Positions 13,201-23,206 of a DNA stretch of 64,000 nucleotides are shown in pieces. Under the pieces are notes generated by a model, which was not told the origin of the DNA, did no database searches, and saw only the letters and a program-made list of their open reading frames with translations. The position numbers were made by a program, and so were the translations under genes. The stretch is taken from the NCBI GenBank assembly GCA_010093685.1, contig MU006218.1, forward strand, positions 1,423,637-1,487,636, in the 5' to 3' direction. The stretch is from Ophiobolus disseminans. Its lineage: Eukaryota; Ascomycota; Dothideomycetes; Pleosporales; Phaeosphaeriaceae. Numbering within the stretch: position 1 is the stretch's first letter; each line of letters opens with the position of its first letter.

Positions 13201-13280
13201 TCGTGGTTGCCACGACGGCTTTGGTCGTTTGCTGTCGCTGTTGACTGTTGGCCGGACCGGCCGAACCATGTTGCGTCCAT
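10212..13280 (-). CDS. Large single-pass membrane protein of unknown function
   Basis: A 1,022-residue product from one exon. The frame extends upstream to 13415 but without an AUG, so the start is the AUG at 13280 (MDATWFGRSGQQ). The first ~600 residues are hydrophilic, Ser/Thr/Pro-rich and probably disordered. A lysine run is followed at about residues 608-632 by the membrane segment GICFWGCCCCLVFLVLLGII, which begins with four consecutive cysteines that could be palmitoylated. The positive side lies N-terminal, so the N-terminus should be cytosolic and the last ~390 residues extracytosolic. That part carries several N-glycosylation sequons (NGT, NIT) and paired cysteines (CMAPTTLWSC, RCTY, YCYQ, GCRCSW) that suggest a disulfide-stabilised domain. 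I do not recognise the family; a conserved fungal surface or sensor protein is a guess. Confidence 0.75.
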   Translation of the reverse strand: MDATWFGRSGQQSTATANDQSRRGNHDEDILVHFDGTYGDHTTQGHGRKEIETQSAVRRAMSRRNSKSYSARVSRERSRKRDLFGRQGITVDTSVARHKGSQPHQVFPQEESSSGSIRKQNWFGVGRSSTKNKGLGITKGTPQPEHTHRAKHSVDQSDMLTAISLTPGSKKWEEISPWDRRIPIGISVPTDSISDFSTLQGNRLRAGSDATLVTPSIIITPAEAMKSVWSPDTPFTESDYTPSIYSRYGFNAQSTDPAAPPVPALPAGVTDSSGIQVLSKSNSASAAAASHSRNDTLDSNGTAFEEDDDVKRSHRIMSTGTVFEEDETPLREKTVEAPITIDTSLVPTPRRSQGWWNVITTPFVTTPNTAVFPPSGRQGDTPAVPVVPASYGQSRETPSIGHPAIMDPACPTQSTGQQAVSTQSTTYVTNVNMMAPDQPPRTTVPDRGVTSPMSAMSASPIVSTAAIGTVLMPRQVEEQPRTININIELQDRRPNGGAQTMNANTQPAEQQNHTSSPAPYSNYTAATISKTNGSPQVLPVFAPPPTHATKSSHFSYDHPSRSSSPASTPELKGQKQKKHRKVCDIMSVFSLGQRKNASKPDGKKKKKKGICFWGCCCCLVFLVLLGIIIPLTVVLTKKGDDRPAGTPIAPNTPAGTQPDQGGNSGWLNLPNFPPIPTGISTIAQPEAVEEESGCMAPTTLWSCALPKELQESVKPNKPDQPNFKLQISYENGTKATPSTKRAANAVSVGAFIRSHLLRMRALPSPSPAPPSETDRVFLGKTTDGNVAPFEGEPTPLFISFQDSRQTSPRLLKRDDPDDPANITAAIPPPMLESDGTAAAANLLPFPSTQPLRLFNRGKDNEHYGFYTYYDRSIFLKQVNGTNRGGNPADVNGGSLKSAATMRCTYSETRFLVQIWTRSQKSKPLLQRSVAGTDPTRRPGSFPYPVTITLDRHGGDLMKKQVYCYQMESDGTIQDKTTKKGYQFEDRGFGGNLINGTQGLTNPKGPIDGGTGGCRCSWQNWLN

Positions 13281-15348
13281 CACGAGTGGTTTTCGAGTTG
13301 CTATTTCCGTAGGTGGAGTGGTGGGCTGAAAGGAGGGTGGGGGAGATGGAGGGTGGTTTAGAGTAGCATTAACAACAATGCTGTGTCCTGGAAAGTGTAC
13401 TCGAAACTGAAACAACGTCCGTTTGTAATGCTGCTCTGTTCTATTGTAGGGGCTCGAAACTTATTACTAGTACGCAGGACAATAGCAATGATAAGAAAAG
13501 ACAGCAGTGTGCAAACGGCGACACGAAGTGAAAGAGAGACAAGCAAGATTTGAAGATATGAGTCCCTGTGCGAACACGCGACCCCAGGTATTTGGGAGAG
13601 CCTCTCCTGTGGCCTTGCCGCCAACCTACCAAACCGCATGCTGAATAGCCTCATTACCCACTTCACTGTCCTGCTGTGTCATTTGCCAGAAGCGCCGGTC
13701 ACGTTGTCTCGAGTGAAGACTGTTGGTCCCGGCCAGACTTGGGCTGGCCACAGAGTGAAGGTGATTGGAGGCAGCCAGGAGATCTACTACGTAGTGGGCG
13801 CCATTACCCAAGCTCAAGGCTGGATAACCGCCCGGGATTCGCTGGGCTGGGATTGTACAACACGATGCGAGATCTGAGACGCTCCAGAGGCAGCACTGGA
13901 GGTCGTGGCAGGGCAAATGTTGGCGAGAGCCAGTGAGGTGGAGGAGTCGCGACCTGTAAGCGCCAGCTCATTCCGCAGAGCCGCCAACGACTGGATGATG
14001 TGCGTTGCGCCGAGCCGAGCTAGCCGTATGGAGTCGAGGTTCCATGCGACGACCTCCAATCGACTACGTTTGAAGCATGAAGAGAGCAGTCACGTTACTG
14101 GCGTGAGGTTCATGGCTTGAACATGCATTAATTTTCATCCTCAGACACGCAAAGTTTCGTTGGACTTCTCGAGATTTACTGTCTTTTCGGAGGCTCCCGC
14201 TAACCAAGAAAAGGCTGCATTCAACAGCCACGACCAATAGCGGCCCTAATACCCGAAGCATGTCATTTGGTGCACTGAGGCCAGTCTCGAAAACGAGGGT
14301 TAACAACCTCAGACTGTGAATGTGACTATCATGGGCATATCAAAAGCCTCGGTAGCACCAGGATCGTGCAAGAGTGCATTTATCCCGCAGACGCAATAAG
14401 CAGGCTGTCGGAGCTTTATAACACGTCTCTCGAGACCTTTTTCACTTCCTTCCCATGACCTCGAGGCTTCTGTACCCTGCGCACCAGACGGGAGCGATGC
14501 AGCCATCCGAAGACGAACTATTTTTATGTTCCCACTAAACCAACCATTGGCTAGTGTTCACGTTGCGAACGACAATGTTCCCTACCCAACTGTGCAGTCA
14601 GCCGGCGAGGTGGACAAAGACAGCTCATGAATGATGTGCAGAGCGGCGGTAGATCTGCTGGGTGCTAGTCAGGGTGACGATGCGACTCCTTTCAGAGTCT
14701 TCCTAATGATTAGAGATGCCAAGGCGACGAACTGGAAGCGGTAATTTTACTTATCGACAAGTTGCTCCTTTTCTGCCGGCACCTGTTCGATGTGCTCGCT
14801 GCAGCAATTGTCGACACACCCTTCTCGCCGCTCTTCCTGACAGGTGCCCGTGAGACCGAACAGCAGCCTTGACGTTCCACGGCAGCCCGTCGATCTCTCC
14901 CTTCTGCCTCGAGTGTGACGGTCGCGCATTGCCCAGGAGCCGTTCTCGAGCGAAATTCTCCGCCAGCTGTCCACATTGCTTGTTGCTTGTTGCGTGCTGC
15001 AGTGCCACGCCCTCGAGATTGGAAGCAGCTACCGCCGCTATATTGGCTGCCATCCCAACCCAGCCTTGCCGACTTTTGTGACTTGACGTCGCAAGCCACA
15101 CCCCAGCGGCGCCTTCACATTCCGCGCAGCCCCCCGTTCGACCAGTCACGCTGGCTTCTCAGTCCTCCTTCCAGGCTTCTGCTGGCCAACGTCGCCGGCG
15201 CTCCTCTGCCGCAAAGCAGCCGCCGAACCTCAACCTCAACCTCCCCGACTTTGCAGACGCCCGCAGCCGACTGGGGACCTCGAGTGGCAGTGCGGGACGC
15301 TCTCTGGGCGACGCCCTACCCACCATTCCTGGCACTCCCGGGGTCGAC
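13281..15348. other. 2.1-kb divergent intergenic region
   Basis: Separates the start codons of the single-pass membrane protein (minus) and the MNN10-like gene (plus). The last ~450 bp are rich in C on the plus strand, as in many fungal 5' leaders, and contain open frames out of register with the MNN10-like CDS. Nothing else is recognised. Confidence 0.45.
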
Positions 15349-16782
15349 ATGTCGCGATCGCCCTCGCCGCGGCTCGGCGGCTGGTCGAGTCCCGGCCTCA
15401 GTACGCCCTACGACACCGGCGGCCGCACCAGCCCATTCGCCAACGGCGCGTCATCACACAACGTTACTTGGGCCTCTGCGCAGGCGCGGAGTGCCGAGGT
15501 CAAGGGCCACAGCGCCTTCAACCCGCGGAACCAGGGCTTCTTCAGCAAGCACTTCCGGCGGATATCCACGAGCCTGCCCATGAGCTACGGCGACAAGGAG
15601 AAGCTGGGCCGGGGGCGGTACCAGAACAACAAGGTCGTGCAATTGCTGAACCGCATTGGATGGAACATATGGCGGCTACGGCGGTCTCTTGGTGTTGTCT
15701 TGTTCGTCATTTTCAGCATCATAATGTTTTATGTAACACGTAAGTCAACAACTCCCACATAGTGGCCCGCCACTTACAATCGCAGCCCTACACCGAATGT
15801 ACAGACGATCGACCTTGTTTGGCGGCGGCAGCAAATACGTAGTCATCCTCGCGGCAAATCAGGGTGGCGGTGTCATGGAATGGAAGGGTCCCCGAGAATG
15901 GGCCATCGAGAGAGACAGCGTCAAGAACAAGAAGAAGTACACCAAGAAGTGGGGGTACGAGCTGGAGATTGTAGACATGAGCACCAAGAAGCGCTATGCC
16001 CACGAATGGAGGGAGAGCTGGGAGAAGGTCGACACCATCCGAAACGCCATGCGAAAGTACCCGCACGCTGAGTGGTATATACCCTTCACGTTATACAAAA
16101 GCTGTCGCTAACAAAGCAAAGGTTCTGGTGGTTAGACACAAACACCTTCATCATGGAGCCATCCCAATCCCTCCAGAAGCACATCTTCAAGCGCCTTGAC
16201 AAGATTACATACCGCGACATCAACACGTACAACCCCCTCAACATCTCGCACCCCCTGACGGACGAATATCTCGACCCCGAAACGCGCTCGTTGGTCGGAG
16301 ACGGCAACGTCGACTCGATCAACATGATCATACCCCAAGATTGTGGTGGCTTCAACCTGGGTTCATTCATGGTGCGACGCAGTGTGTGGACCGACAGACT
16401 GCTCGATATATGGTGGGACCCGGTTGGCTACGAGCAGAAGCACATGGAGTGGGAGCACAAGGAGCAGGATGCCTTTGAGTACATGTACCAGAACCAGCCC
16501 TGGATCCGACCACACGTCGCCTTCATCCAGCAACGACAGATCATGAGCTTCCCACCTGGCGCGTGTGGAGAGCAGGGCGACGACCCAAACATCCATTACT
16601 CAGAAAAGGAACGGGATTTCTTGGTCAACATGGCGGGCTGCGAGTGGGGCCGCGACTGCTGGGCCGAGATGTACAACTACCGCCAACTCAGCAACCGACT
16701 CAACCGCAACCCGTGGGAGAAGTTCAAGGACGGAATCAGCGACTTCTTCAAGAGCAAGTCAAAGGAGGAGAAGAAGGAGTGA
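15349..16782 (+). CDS. mnn10: GT34 family mannosyltransferase, MNN10-like
   Basis: Golgi type II membrane glycosyltransferase; in yeast MNN10 belongs to the M-Pol II complex that extends the alpha-1,6-mannan backbone of N-glycans. Exons 15349-15739, 15786-16074 and 16122-16782 give 446 residues. An N-terminal cytosolic tail of about 115 residues precedes a signal anchor (SLGVVLFVIFSIIMFYV). The luminal GT34 domain shows KYVVILAANQGGGVMEWKG, the acidic WWLDTNTFIMEP segment at the nucleotide-sugar/metal site, INMIIPQDCGGFNLGSFMVR, and EQDAFEYMYQNQPW. Both introns are 46-47 nt and their removal restores conserved blocks (HAEWFWWLDTN). A Lys/Glu-rich tail ends the protein. MNN11-type paralogues are similar, so the exact orthologue is less sure than the family. 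Confidence 0.88.
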
Positions 16783-17950
16783 TCCACGACGGTTAAGGAC
16801 ACGAACGAGCTGCATGAGCACCGCGACACGATTTCTTGCAACTTTTGGATCTCTTTGGGGCTACCGACCATACTCATGATTTTGCAACAATACCCACCGT
16901 GTAGACGTTCATGATATTTCCCCATTTCGAGCATAGTCTGGCAACTTTACTGTATTATATAACTATTTGGGGGAGGAACTGCCACTGCTCTGCATACTAG
17001 GGGCGTTTACATTCTTAGGGATCATTTAGGGCGCTGAAAGACTTAGGCGACGTATTGTGAGTGCCAGTGCTACTTGCGAATGCGACCAAAATGAGCATAT
17101 TACCATTCTTGCTACCAGTACGCTATTAATGACACGATGAGTGCATGTCAGCAGGTCAGGAGTCAGCGACCTTGTATCGATGTGTGAATGACTGGGTTAG
17201 CACGGCCTGGCTGCACCTCTTAATGGGAAAATCGTTAACCTTCTTGGAGAAACGAGTGCATCAAGTCTTGCATGCAGGCAGGTGAGCACACCACGAGCTA
17301 AGCCACAATGTAGAAGCCACGCGTGCGTCGTGTGATTCGTCGGTAGGTATACACCCACCGGCATCGTCTGCGTGACCCGGGCTGGCCTCTGCAGACGCCA
17401 ACACACGGGGTCCAGATGTCAGGAACAAGCATCCGTCACTCCTCCGCCTCGCCCTTGATATTCCCTTCTTCCTCTTCTACCCCCAGTCCTCTACCTTCTT
17501 CTGCGCTGCGAATACCCCGAGTACGCGCAGTGCAAGTCGACGTGTCTGCCCCACCGGTCGAGACCACAGCTAGCCAAGACGTCATCACCTCCCCTGCAAC
17601 CGTGCGTCGGCCTGGTAAGCCGGCCTCGTATATAGCGTCGGGCGCGCGAAGCCGTCTTGATCTTATCTCTAGCTGCATTTGCGGCCACGGTCGAGCGTAG
17701 GACAGGGCATAAGTGTTGCAGTACACTTTACCAGGCTTCACAACCTTTCATTGTTTCGTCGCGGCCCACCCTTGTTTAACGTTTCGAGGCGTGGACGCGC
17801 AACGTGGACGAAGAAGCGAGATCGGAACGCGCCTTGGGTGGTCCACTTGAGCGCATACACATCGAGCACTCATCCGACCAGGCAGACTTCAAGGGACCGA
17901 CACAACGGAAGTAGTCTGTACTCTTCGACACACGTATCAAGAGAGGCATC
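16783..17950. other. 1.2-kb intergenic region
   Basis: Holds the 3' flank of the MNN10-like gene and the promoter and leader of the tail-anchored protein gene. An AUG-started frame at 17416-17700 (94 codons, Ser/Pro-rich) has no recognisable domain and may be an upstream ORF in the leader; I do not call it a gene. Confidence 0.45.
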
Positions 17951-19286
17951 ATGCATGACCATCGTCCACCAAGGGGACCGAGGCAGGCGGGAGCAGCTGA
18001 AGAGTCGCAACAGAACAACCATATCATGACCCCCTCTAGACAGCATTCAGAAGGTATGTGTCTATCTTCATGTCTATTCGCATCCTTGGATTTACTTGTG
18101 CACCCAACTATCAACACCATAGGTCATTTGCTGACATCATCCTCGACGTACAGAATCATGGGTCGAGATCGGATCTGGCCCTTCTTCAGCCTCACTCGCC
18201 TCCGCCGCCGACGAGATCATCACTACTGGCTTGACTGTCCAGCATGATTCGAACATCCATAGACGCCCGAGGCGCTCACGAGGAGGCGGACAGTTCACAG
18301 TCGGCACCGGTCACCGGGTGACAGCTACAGGAGGGAACAGCAGTCAAGAGGAATATGAAGAAAGTGAGAGCGAGTCGGACCGCGTCATGACGTCTTCGAA
18401 CGAAGGCATCGGGCCGTCACCGCTTAGGCACGAACTTCAAGGCCAGAGTCGAAGCCCACAGTCCGTGGCTTCGTCGGAGACTATGTCGGAGAGGGAGGAT
18501 GACGAAGACGACGAGAATGCAACGGCAGTGAACTACCCCAGATCACGACGACAGTTTGAGCCACGGCCGAATGCCTTCTCCCATCCGAGCAACCAGCAGC
18601 CGATACGGTCACAATCTGGCACTGTGTACCCGCCTCGGCGAAACTCGACGCGACCAGCAGGGGCTCCACGCACGCAGTCATATCCCGAACATACACTCAA
18701 CAGTGCAGTGCCGCCTGGTCATCAGCCCGACCATGACGAGGCGCTACGTGCTAGTCTCTCTACACTTCTCTCTGCTGCTGCCGCTGTACGTGGCTTACCA
18801 AAACCTGGTCAGTCCCGCACACAACAGCCTGGCTCAGCTCGGGTCGACCCTGCAACGCTTCGTTTGGTACCTGAGTCTGTAGCTCTAGGCGACATCGCCG
18901 AGGAGTCCTCTGTCAGCCCCTCTTCGCCGCGCACGGCAAGTAGTAGTCCCTCAGACCGGTCCAAGCGAAAAGAAGTACGCAGTAGTAGTAAGGACCGCCG
19001 CGCTGAGAAGAAAGCACAGAGAACAGGCCCAGTCATCGAAGAGATCAGCCCTACGCTGCTCACCTGGGTCGTCAGCGCTGGTGTCGTTGTCCTGGTGAGC
19101 GCACTCAGCTTTTCGGCCGGCTATGTCGTCGGCAAGGAAGCCGGACATGCCGAAGCTATGGGCCAACTTGGCTCTGCCAGTAGCGAGGCTGGTAGCTGTG
19201 CACGAGAGGTTGCATCTGGCGCTAAAGGCACCGGGTTGGGCCTTCGAAAGCTTCGATGGACAGGCGGCGCTGGCATCCGCGCTTGA
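17951..19286 (+). CDS. Tail-anchored protein with N-terminal WxxI (AIM/LIR-like) motif, candidate organelle-autophagy receptor
   Basis: Exons 17951-18053 and 18154-19286 give 411 residues. The 100-nt intron has donor gtatgt, a CTGAC branch site at 18131-18135 and acceptor acag; its removal creates HSEESWVEIGSGPSSAS. Residues 34-40 (EESWVEI) form an acidic-flanked W-x-x-I core like an Atg8-interacting motif, and resemble the SWVEL motif of animal BNIP3. The middle is acidic, Ser-rich and disordered, with an EESESESD patch and a more conserved-looking helix (DEALRASLSTLLSAAAAVRGLP). One membrane segment lies at about 336-358 (TWVVSAGVVVLVSALSFSAG) and runs into a GxxxG motif (GYVVG), leaving a 52-residue tail. 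There is no signal peptide, so tail-anchoring in mitochondria or ER with the N-terminus in the cytosol is expected. Role is inferred from layout only. Confidence 0.72.
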
Positions 19287-19742
19287 AAACTGCGCACTTT
19301 TTACACTCATCATGAGGAACGGTAACGAATACAGTATGGCATAGCGTATGGTTTGCATGGTTTGGGAGCGAGCGAAATCGGGATACGTCACTTTACTCAT
19401 CACAGCGGTTTTCCTTCACATTCTAAGCATACACTGGGCCCATTCGAACTCCTCTTCCAGGCGCGATGTTGGCGTTGAAGAATTTGTAACAAGCGGTGGA
19501 GTCGTGGTGACGACTTCATTGAGCTTAGGAACTAAATTTAGACCATACTTACTATTTCCCACACCACTATGGATGCAAGTGTATTGGAGACGCTCGTGAC
19601 GTTTCTAGGTATAGTCGCGGCACAGCCGTCAGCATCGGTGAGAGCATATTGCATGAACGGCACAGCACATAAGTAGATGAACTTCGAGACGGTTAAAACA
19701 CATCTTGCTCTTCTCACACAGCAAGTGATCAGCTATTCATAA
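19287..19742. other. Intergenic, 456 bp
   Basis: Lies between the tail-anchored protein gene and the broken P450, on the same strand. No gene or motif recognised. Confidence 0.5.
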
Positions 19743-21406
19743 ATGTCATTCCTTCAACAAGCCTTCCGCATGGTTTACGTTGTCTTGGTTGTAGTTCTCC
19801 TAGTAAGTGCCTTACATCCAACCCTCATGAACAAACACTGACTCCCTCCAGCCGCCCCTATACTTCATCACACGCGCCATTTACCGCATCACTCTACACC
19901 CTCTCGTCCCCTTCCCCGACCCAAAACTCCGAGCAATCTCACACCTTCCCCACGCTATCTTCGGCGCCCGTGGCCGCCAACCCTACGCCATACGCGGCCT
20001 CCACCAGCAATATGGCCCCGTCGTGCGCATCTGCCCCAACCTATTATCTCTCATCACGCCCAGCGCATGGCAGGATATTTACGGCCACACCGCTAGCAAG
20101 AAAATGCGCAAATATGGATATTTCAAAGTGAGACCGGATGCACAGCCTATGCTTACTTCCGAGGACGAGGATCATGATGTATGTATATCCCTACTTCGAA
20201 ACAATATTATGTATTCTTATGAAATTGGCTTCGCAGCGCTAACGCACCGCCTTCTCCCACGGCTTCTCCCACGCCGCAATCGCAGACCAAGAACCAGTCC
20301 TGACGCGACACATCGACCTCCTCTTATCAAAACTCTCAGACGCTACTAGCGCTGATGCAGCTGTTAGCATCGATATCGGCCAGTGGTTCCGCCTTCTCGC
20401 CTTCGATATTATCAGCGAATTCGCACTAAACGCACATTTTCAATGCGTTGAAAATGCACAGTACCACCCCTGGGTCGCTTTACTCGTGAAGTGGTTCTGC
20501 GCGGTGAGTATCGTGACGAATGGGAATGCTTTTGGTATCCTAGCGCCTGTTATTATAATGTTGTTTGCGCCGCTCAAGCACTTGAAAGGCGTGAAGGAGC
20601 ATCTTGAACTTAGCGCAAGGAAAGTCCGGGACAGACTGGCTGAGGGGGATGATCTCGAGCGGAGGGATTTGTGGAGCTATGTGCTCCGGAATCGGGGGAT
20701 AAAACGTTAAGTCTGGGCGAGATGGAGGTTAATGCTGCGTTGATACTTATTGCTGCGACGGAGCCGTTGAGCGATGCGTTGTGTGGGGTTGTGTATTATC
20801 TCGCGCAGTATTCCGACGTCAAAAAGAAGGTTGTAAGGGAGATTGAAGGTGCGGGGGGGGGATGTAAGTATGACGACGACGGCGGGGATGCAGTACCTAC
20901 ACGCTGTGGTGTATGAGGCAATGCGTATGTATCCGCCTGTTCCTGGAGGGAACCGAAGCATAACACCCAGAGAAGGGGCTGTTGTTTCTGGATTCGATGT
21001 ACCTGGAAGTGTAAGTCACATCCCACCAAATTTCCCCTCCTACCTCACCCACTTCTAACCCCCTCAGACCGTCCTATCCGTCCCCCAACTCGCCACCTTC
21101 TCCTCCCCCTCAAAATTCTCCACCCCCCATCACTTCCTCCCCGAGCGCTGGCTCCCATCCACACACCCCGCCCGCCCCGCCGTAACGCTATCCGACCGTC
21201 AAGAAGCCTTCCATCCGTTCAGCGTGGGGCCGAAGAACTGCATTGGCAAAGGTCTTGCGATGGCGGAAATAAAACTTATTGTTGCGAGATTTGTGCAGCG
21301 GTTTGAGTTTGAGTTGAGGGATGATGAGTTTGAGGTGGAAGGGCAGACGAGTCATTTGTTTCTGAATAGGCCGGCTTTGAGGGTTGGGTTGAGAATGAGG
21401 GGGTAG
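19743..21406 (+). pseudogene. Cytochrome P450 pseudogene (nonsense codon plus two frameshifts)
   Basis: Remnant of a membrane-anchored monooxygenase of the kind found in fungal secondary metabolism. Segments 19743-19802, 19852-20178, 20237-21010 and 21068-21406 are recognisable. They carry an N-terminal anchor (MSFLQQAFRMVYVVLVVVLL), the hinge PLVPFPDPKL, the ExxR helix (YEAMRMYPPVP), the FLPERW loop and the heme-binding FSVGPKNCIGKG. Three lesions break it. A TAA stop at 20240-20242 sits where a glutamine is usual just before RTAFSHGFS. One G appears to be missing in the G run at about 20690-20700, and one extra in a nine-G run at about 20862-20870; the second shift restores the first frame. 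The I-helix reads LIAATEPLSDA and lacks the usual Thr pair. The two G-run shifts could be sequencing errors, the stop less likely so. Confidence 0.85.
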
Positions 21407-21852
21407 GTAGAGAAAGCAACGCGCGGATGAGGAGATAGGTAGAGAAACAGGTTGTAGTTTATTCGTTTGCGAAACAAGTCTGTAAGAGATTAATGTGGAG
21501 CGGTTGTTTCGCAAAGCACTAACAGTCAATGTATGTTGAAGGTTGCGATGCTGCTGCTGTTGGGTGTATTCTAGCCTGATTTGATGTCATGATGTGAGCA
21601 TGCTGGCTTTCCTTGTTTCTAGAAAGTCTAGGATTGTGTTGCGATGGAATACGGGGTACATGCAAGAAGCGATAAGTGGCTTGGTTGTAGTCGAGTCAAT
21701 GAGTGCGTGAGTGAACGCAATTATTAGAAAGAGGGCGTTCACACGCTGCTAACACCCTACTGCTCGCCCAAAACTGTTTCAATATATTCTAGACCGAGCG
21801 TTTCTAGTAATAGCGTTCACTTGTGTACTTGTAGGATCTCCAAAGCGCCGTG
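21407..21852. other. Intergenic, 446 bp
   Basis: Between the P450 remnant and the Tc1/mariner element. Contains the octamer gcgttcac twice (near 21740 and 21824) but no gene. Confidence 0.4.
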
Positions 21853-23206
21853 TACAGCCACGCGTCAAAAGTTTGTTCCACACTAGCGTCCCATGTCCAA
21901 CACCAACATTCTCATCTCAACTTCAACACGTCATAACTATGCCTACACAACGCCGAATTTTACAAGAGTTGGATCAAAATGTGCGCCGTGGTCCTAACTT
22001 AACGATTGAGCAGCGGAATCAGATTATTGGGATGTTGCGCAGTGGCGCAACAGTCAAAGAGGTGGCGCACGCATATGGCCGCACCGACCGCTGCATCCGC
22101 TCCATCCGCCTCAAGTACACCCAAACAGGCACGACAGAGGACAAGCCTCGTTCTGGGCGGCCCCCAGTACTCTCAAAGCAGCAGAAAAAGATCATCTATA
22201 GAAAGGTTCGCGCTGCTCCAAAGATGGAGTACTCACAGCTCGCCAAAGAAGCCACCTTAGTGCAGCCTGATGGGACCTCTTTGAAGCCACCCAGCCGCAG
22301 CACATTGTATAGGGTACTTAAGAGACGTGGCCTCACCAATTGCCGCTGCAAAACGCGTCCCAAGTTGACCCCAGAGCATGCCCGCAGACGCCTCGCGTTT
22401 GCTAGGGAGTACCAACACTTCAGATGGAGGACCCGCACGCTCAAATTCTCAGATGAGTGCTCTGTTCAGAAGGGTTCTGGTAGCAACACAGAGTGGTGCT
22501 TTCGTTATAACTGGGAGAAATGGAAGCCAGAGATGATTACTCCCACTAGTACTGGCCGTGCACCTCAGCAGATGGTGTGGGCTTCAATATGGCTTGATGA
22601 AAGGGGCCGCCCTCAGAGGAGCCCACTAGTCATTATGGAGCGCGATTTGACTGCAAAAAAGCGTGGCTATAGCGCTAATTCTTACATGGAGGCCTTGACC
22701 AAAGGGCTCCTCCCTCAATGGAAACGTTCACAACTGTTCATGCAGGATGGCGCTGGCATACACCGTTCGTGCGCGGTCACTGCGTTCCTTCATGATCACC
22801 ATATCAACACAATCACCTGGCCAGCTTACTCACCTGATTGCAATCCTATTGAACACCTCTGGTGGGCTCTCAAGAGACGCATGTTTAAGTACTATCCACA
22901 GTACAACAACTGGAGCCAGGCTCAGGAGGAGTGGGAGGGCTTCTGTAAGGCGTTGAAGGAGTGCTGGCGTAGCATACCTGGGAAGCTTATCAAGCGACTC
23001 ATCTTGTCAATGCCTCAACGCCTCAACGCCGTACGAAAGGCGCACGGGTGGCAAACAAAATACTAAATTAATGCGACAATTTTAATCCAAAAAGTATCTA
23101 ATTCTAATATATAATGGCTGAGTTATAAGGTGTTGAAGTTTGGGGTAAGCATGTTGGTTTTGCGGCTAGCGAGCTTGGCGGAACAAACTTTTGAACTAGT
23201 ACTGTA
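21853..23206 (+). mobile_element. Tc1/mariner DNA transposon (1,350 bp) with TA target-site duplication
   Basis: The element spans 21855-23204, flanked by TA at 21853-21854 and 23205-23206. Both ends read CAG, then seven differing bases, then an identical 15-nt block (tcaaaagtttgttcc at 21865-21879, its reverse complement at 23180-23194), giving 25-bp imperfect terminal inverted repeats. It encodes one intact transposase. There are no stop codons of the kind made by repeat-induced point mutation, so the copy looks young or has escaped that process. The target-site duplication agrees with the family's TA preference. Confidence 0.88.
21939..23066 (+). CDS. Tc1-family transposase (DD34E)
   Basis: Cuts and pastes its own element by binding the terminal inverted repeats. 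375 residues from one exon, starting at the first in-frame AUG (MPTQRRILQELD). The N-terminal half has paired helix-turn-helix domains: NLTIEQRNQIIGMLRSGATV then a CIRSIRLKY recognition helix, and a GRPPVLSKQQKK hook between the two. The catalytic domain shows FSDECSV (first Asp), FMQDGAGIH (second Asp) and DCNPIEHLWW (Glu), with 34 residues between the second Asp and Glu, so DD34E as in Tc1 rather than DD34D mariner or pogo. All three acidic residues are present and the frame is uninterrupted, so it may be active. Confidence 0.93.
   Translation: MPTQRRILQELDQNVRRGPNLTIEQRNQIIGMLRSGATVKEVAHAYGRTDRCIRSIRLKYTQTGTTEDKPRSGRPPVLSKQQKKIIYRKVRAAPKMEYSQLAKEATLVQPDGTSLKPPSRSTLYRVLKRRGLTNCRCKTRPKLTPEHARRRLAFAREYQHFRWRTRTLKFSDECSVQKGSGSNTEWCFRYNWEKWKPEMITPTSTGRAPQQMVWASIWLDERGRPQRSPLVIMERDLTAKKRGYSANSYMEALTKGLLPQWKRSQLFMQDGAGIHRSCAVTAFLHDHHINTITWPAYSPDCNPIEHLWWALKRRMFKYYPQYNNWSQAQEEWEGFCKALKECWRSIPGKLIKRLILSMPQRLNAVRKAHGWQTKY

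Noticed and set aside
14915..15583. 222-codon plus-strand frame before and inside the MNN10-like gene
   Set aside because: It overlaps exon 1 of the MNN10-like CDS in another frame and has no domain; likely leader sequence plus an out-of-frame shadow.
20179..20290. Use of a later splice acceptor to avoid the P450 TAA stop
   Set aside because: The next usable AG (about 20287) would remove conserved sequence and leads into a stop out of frame.
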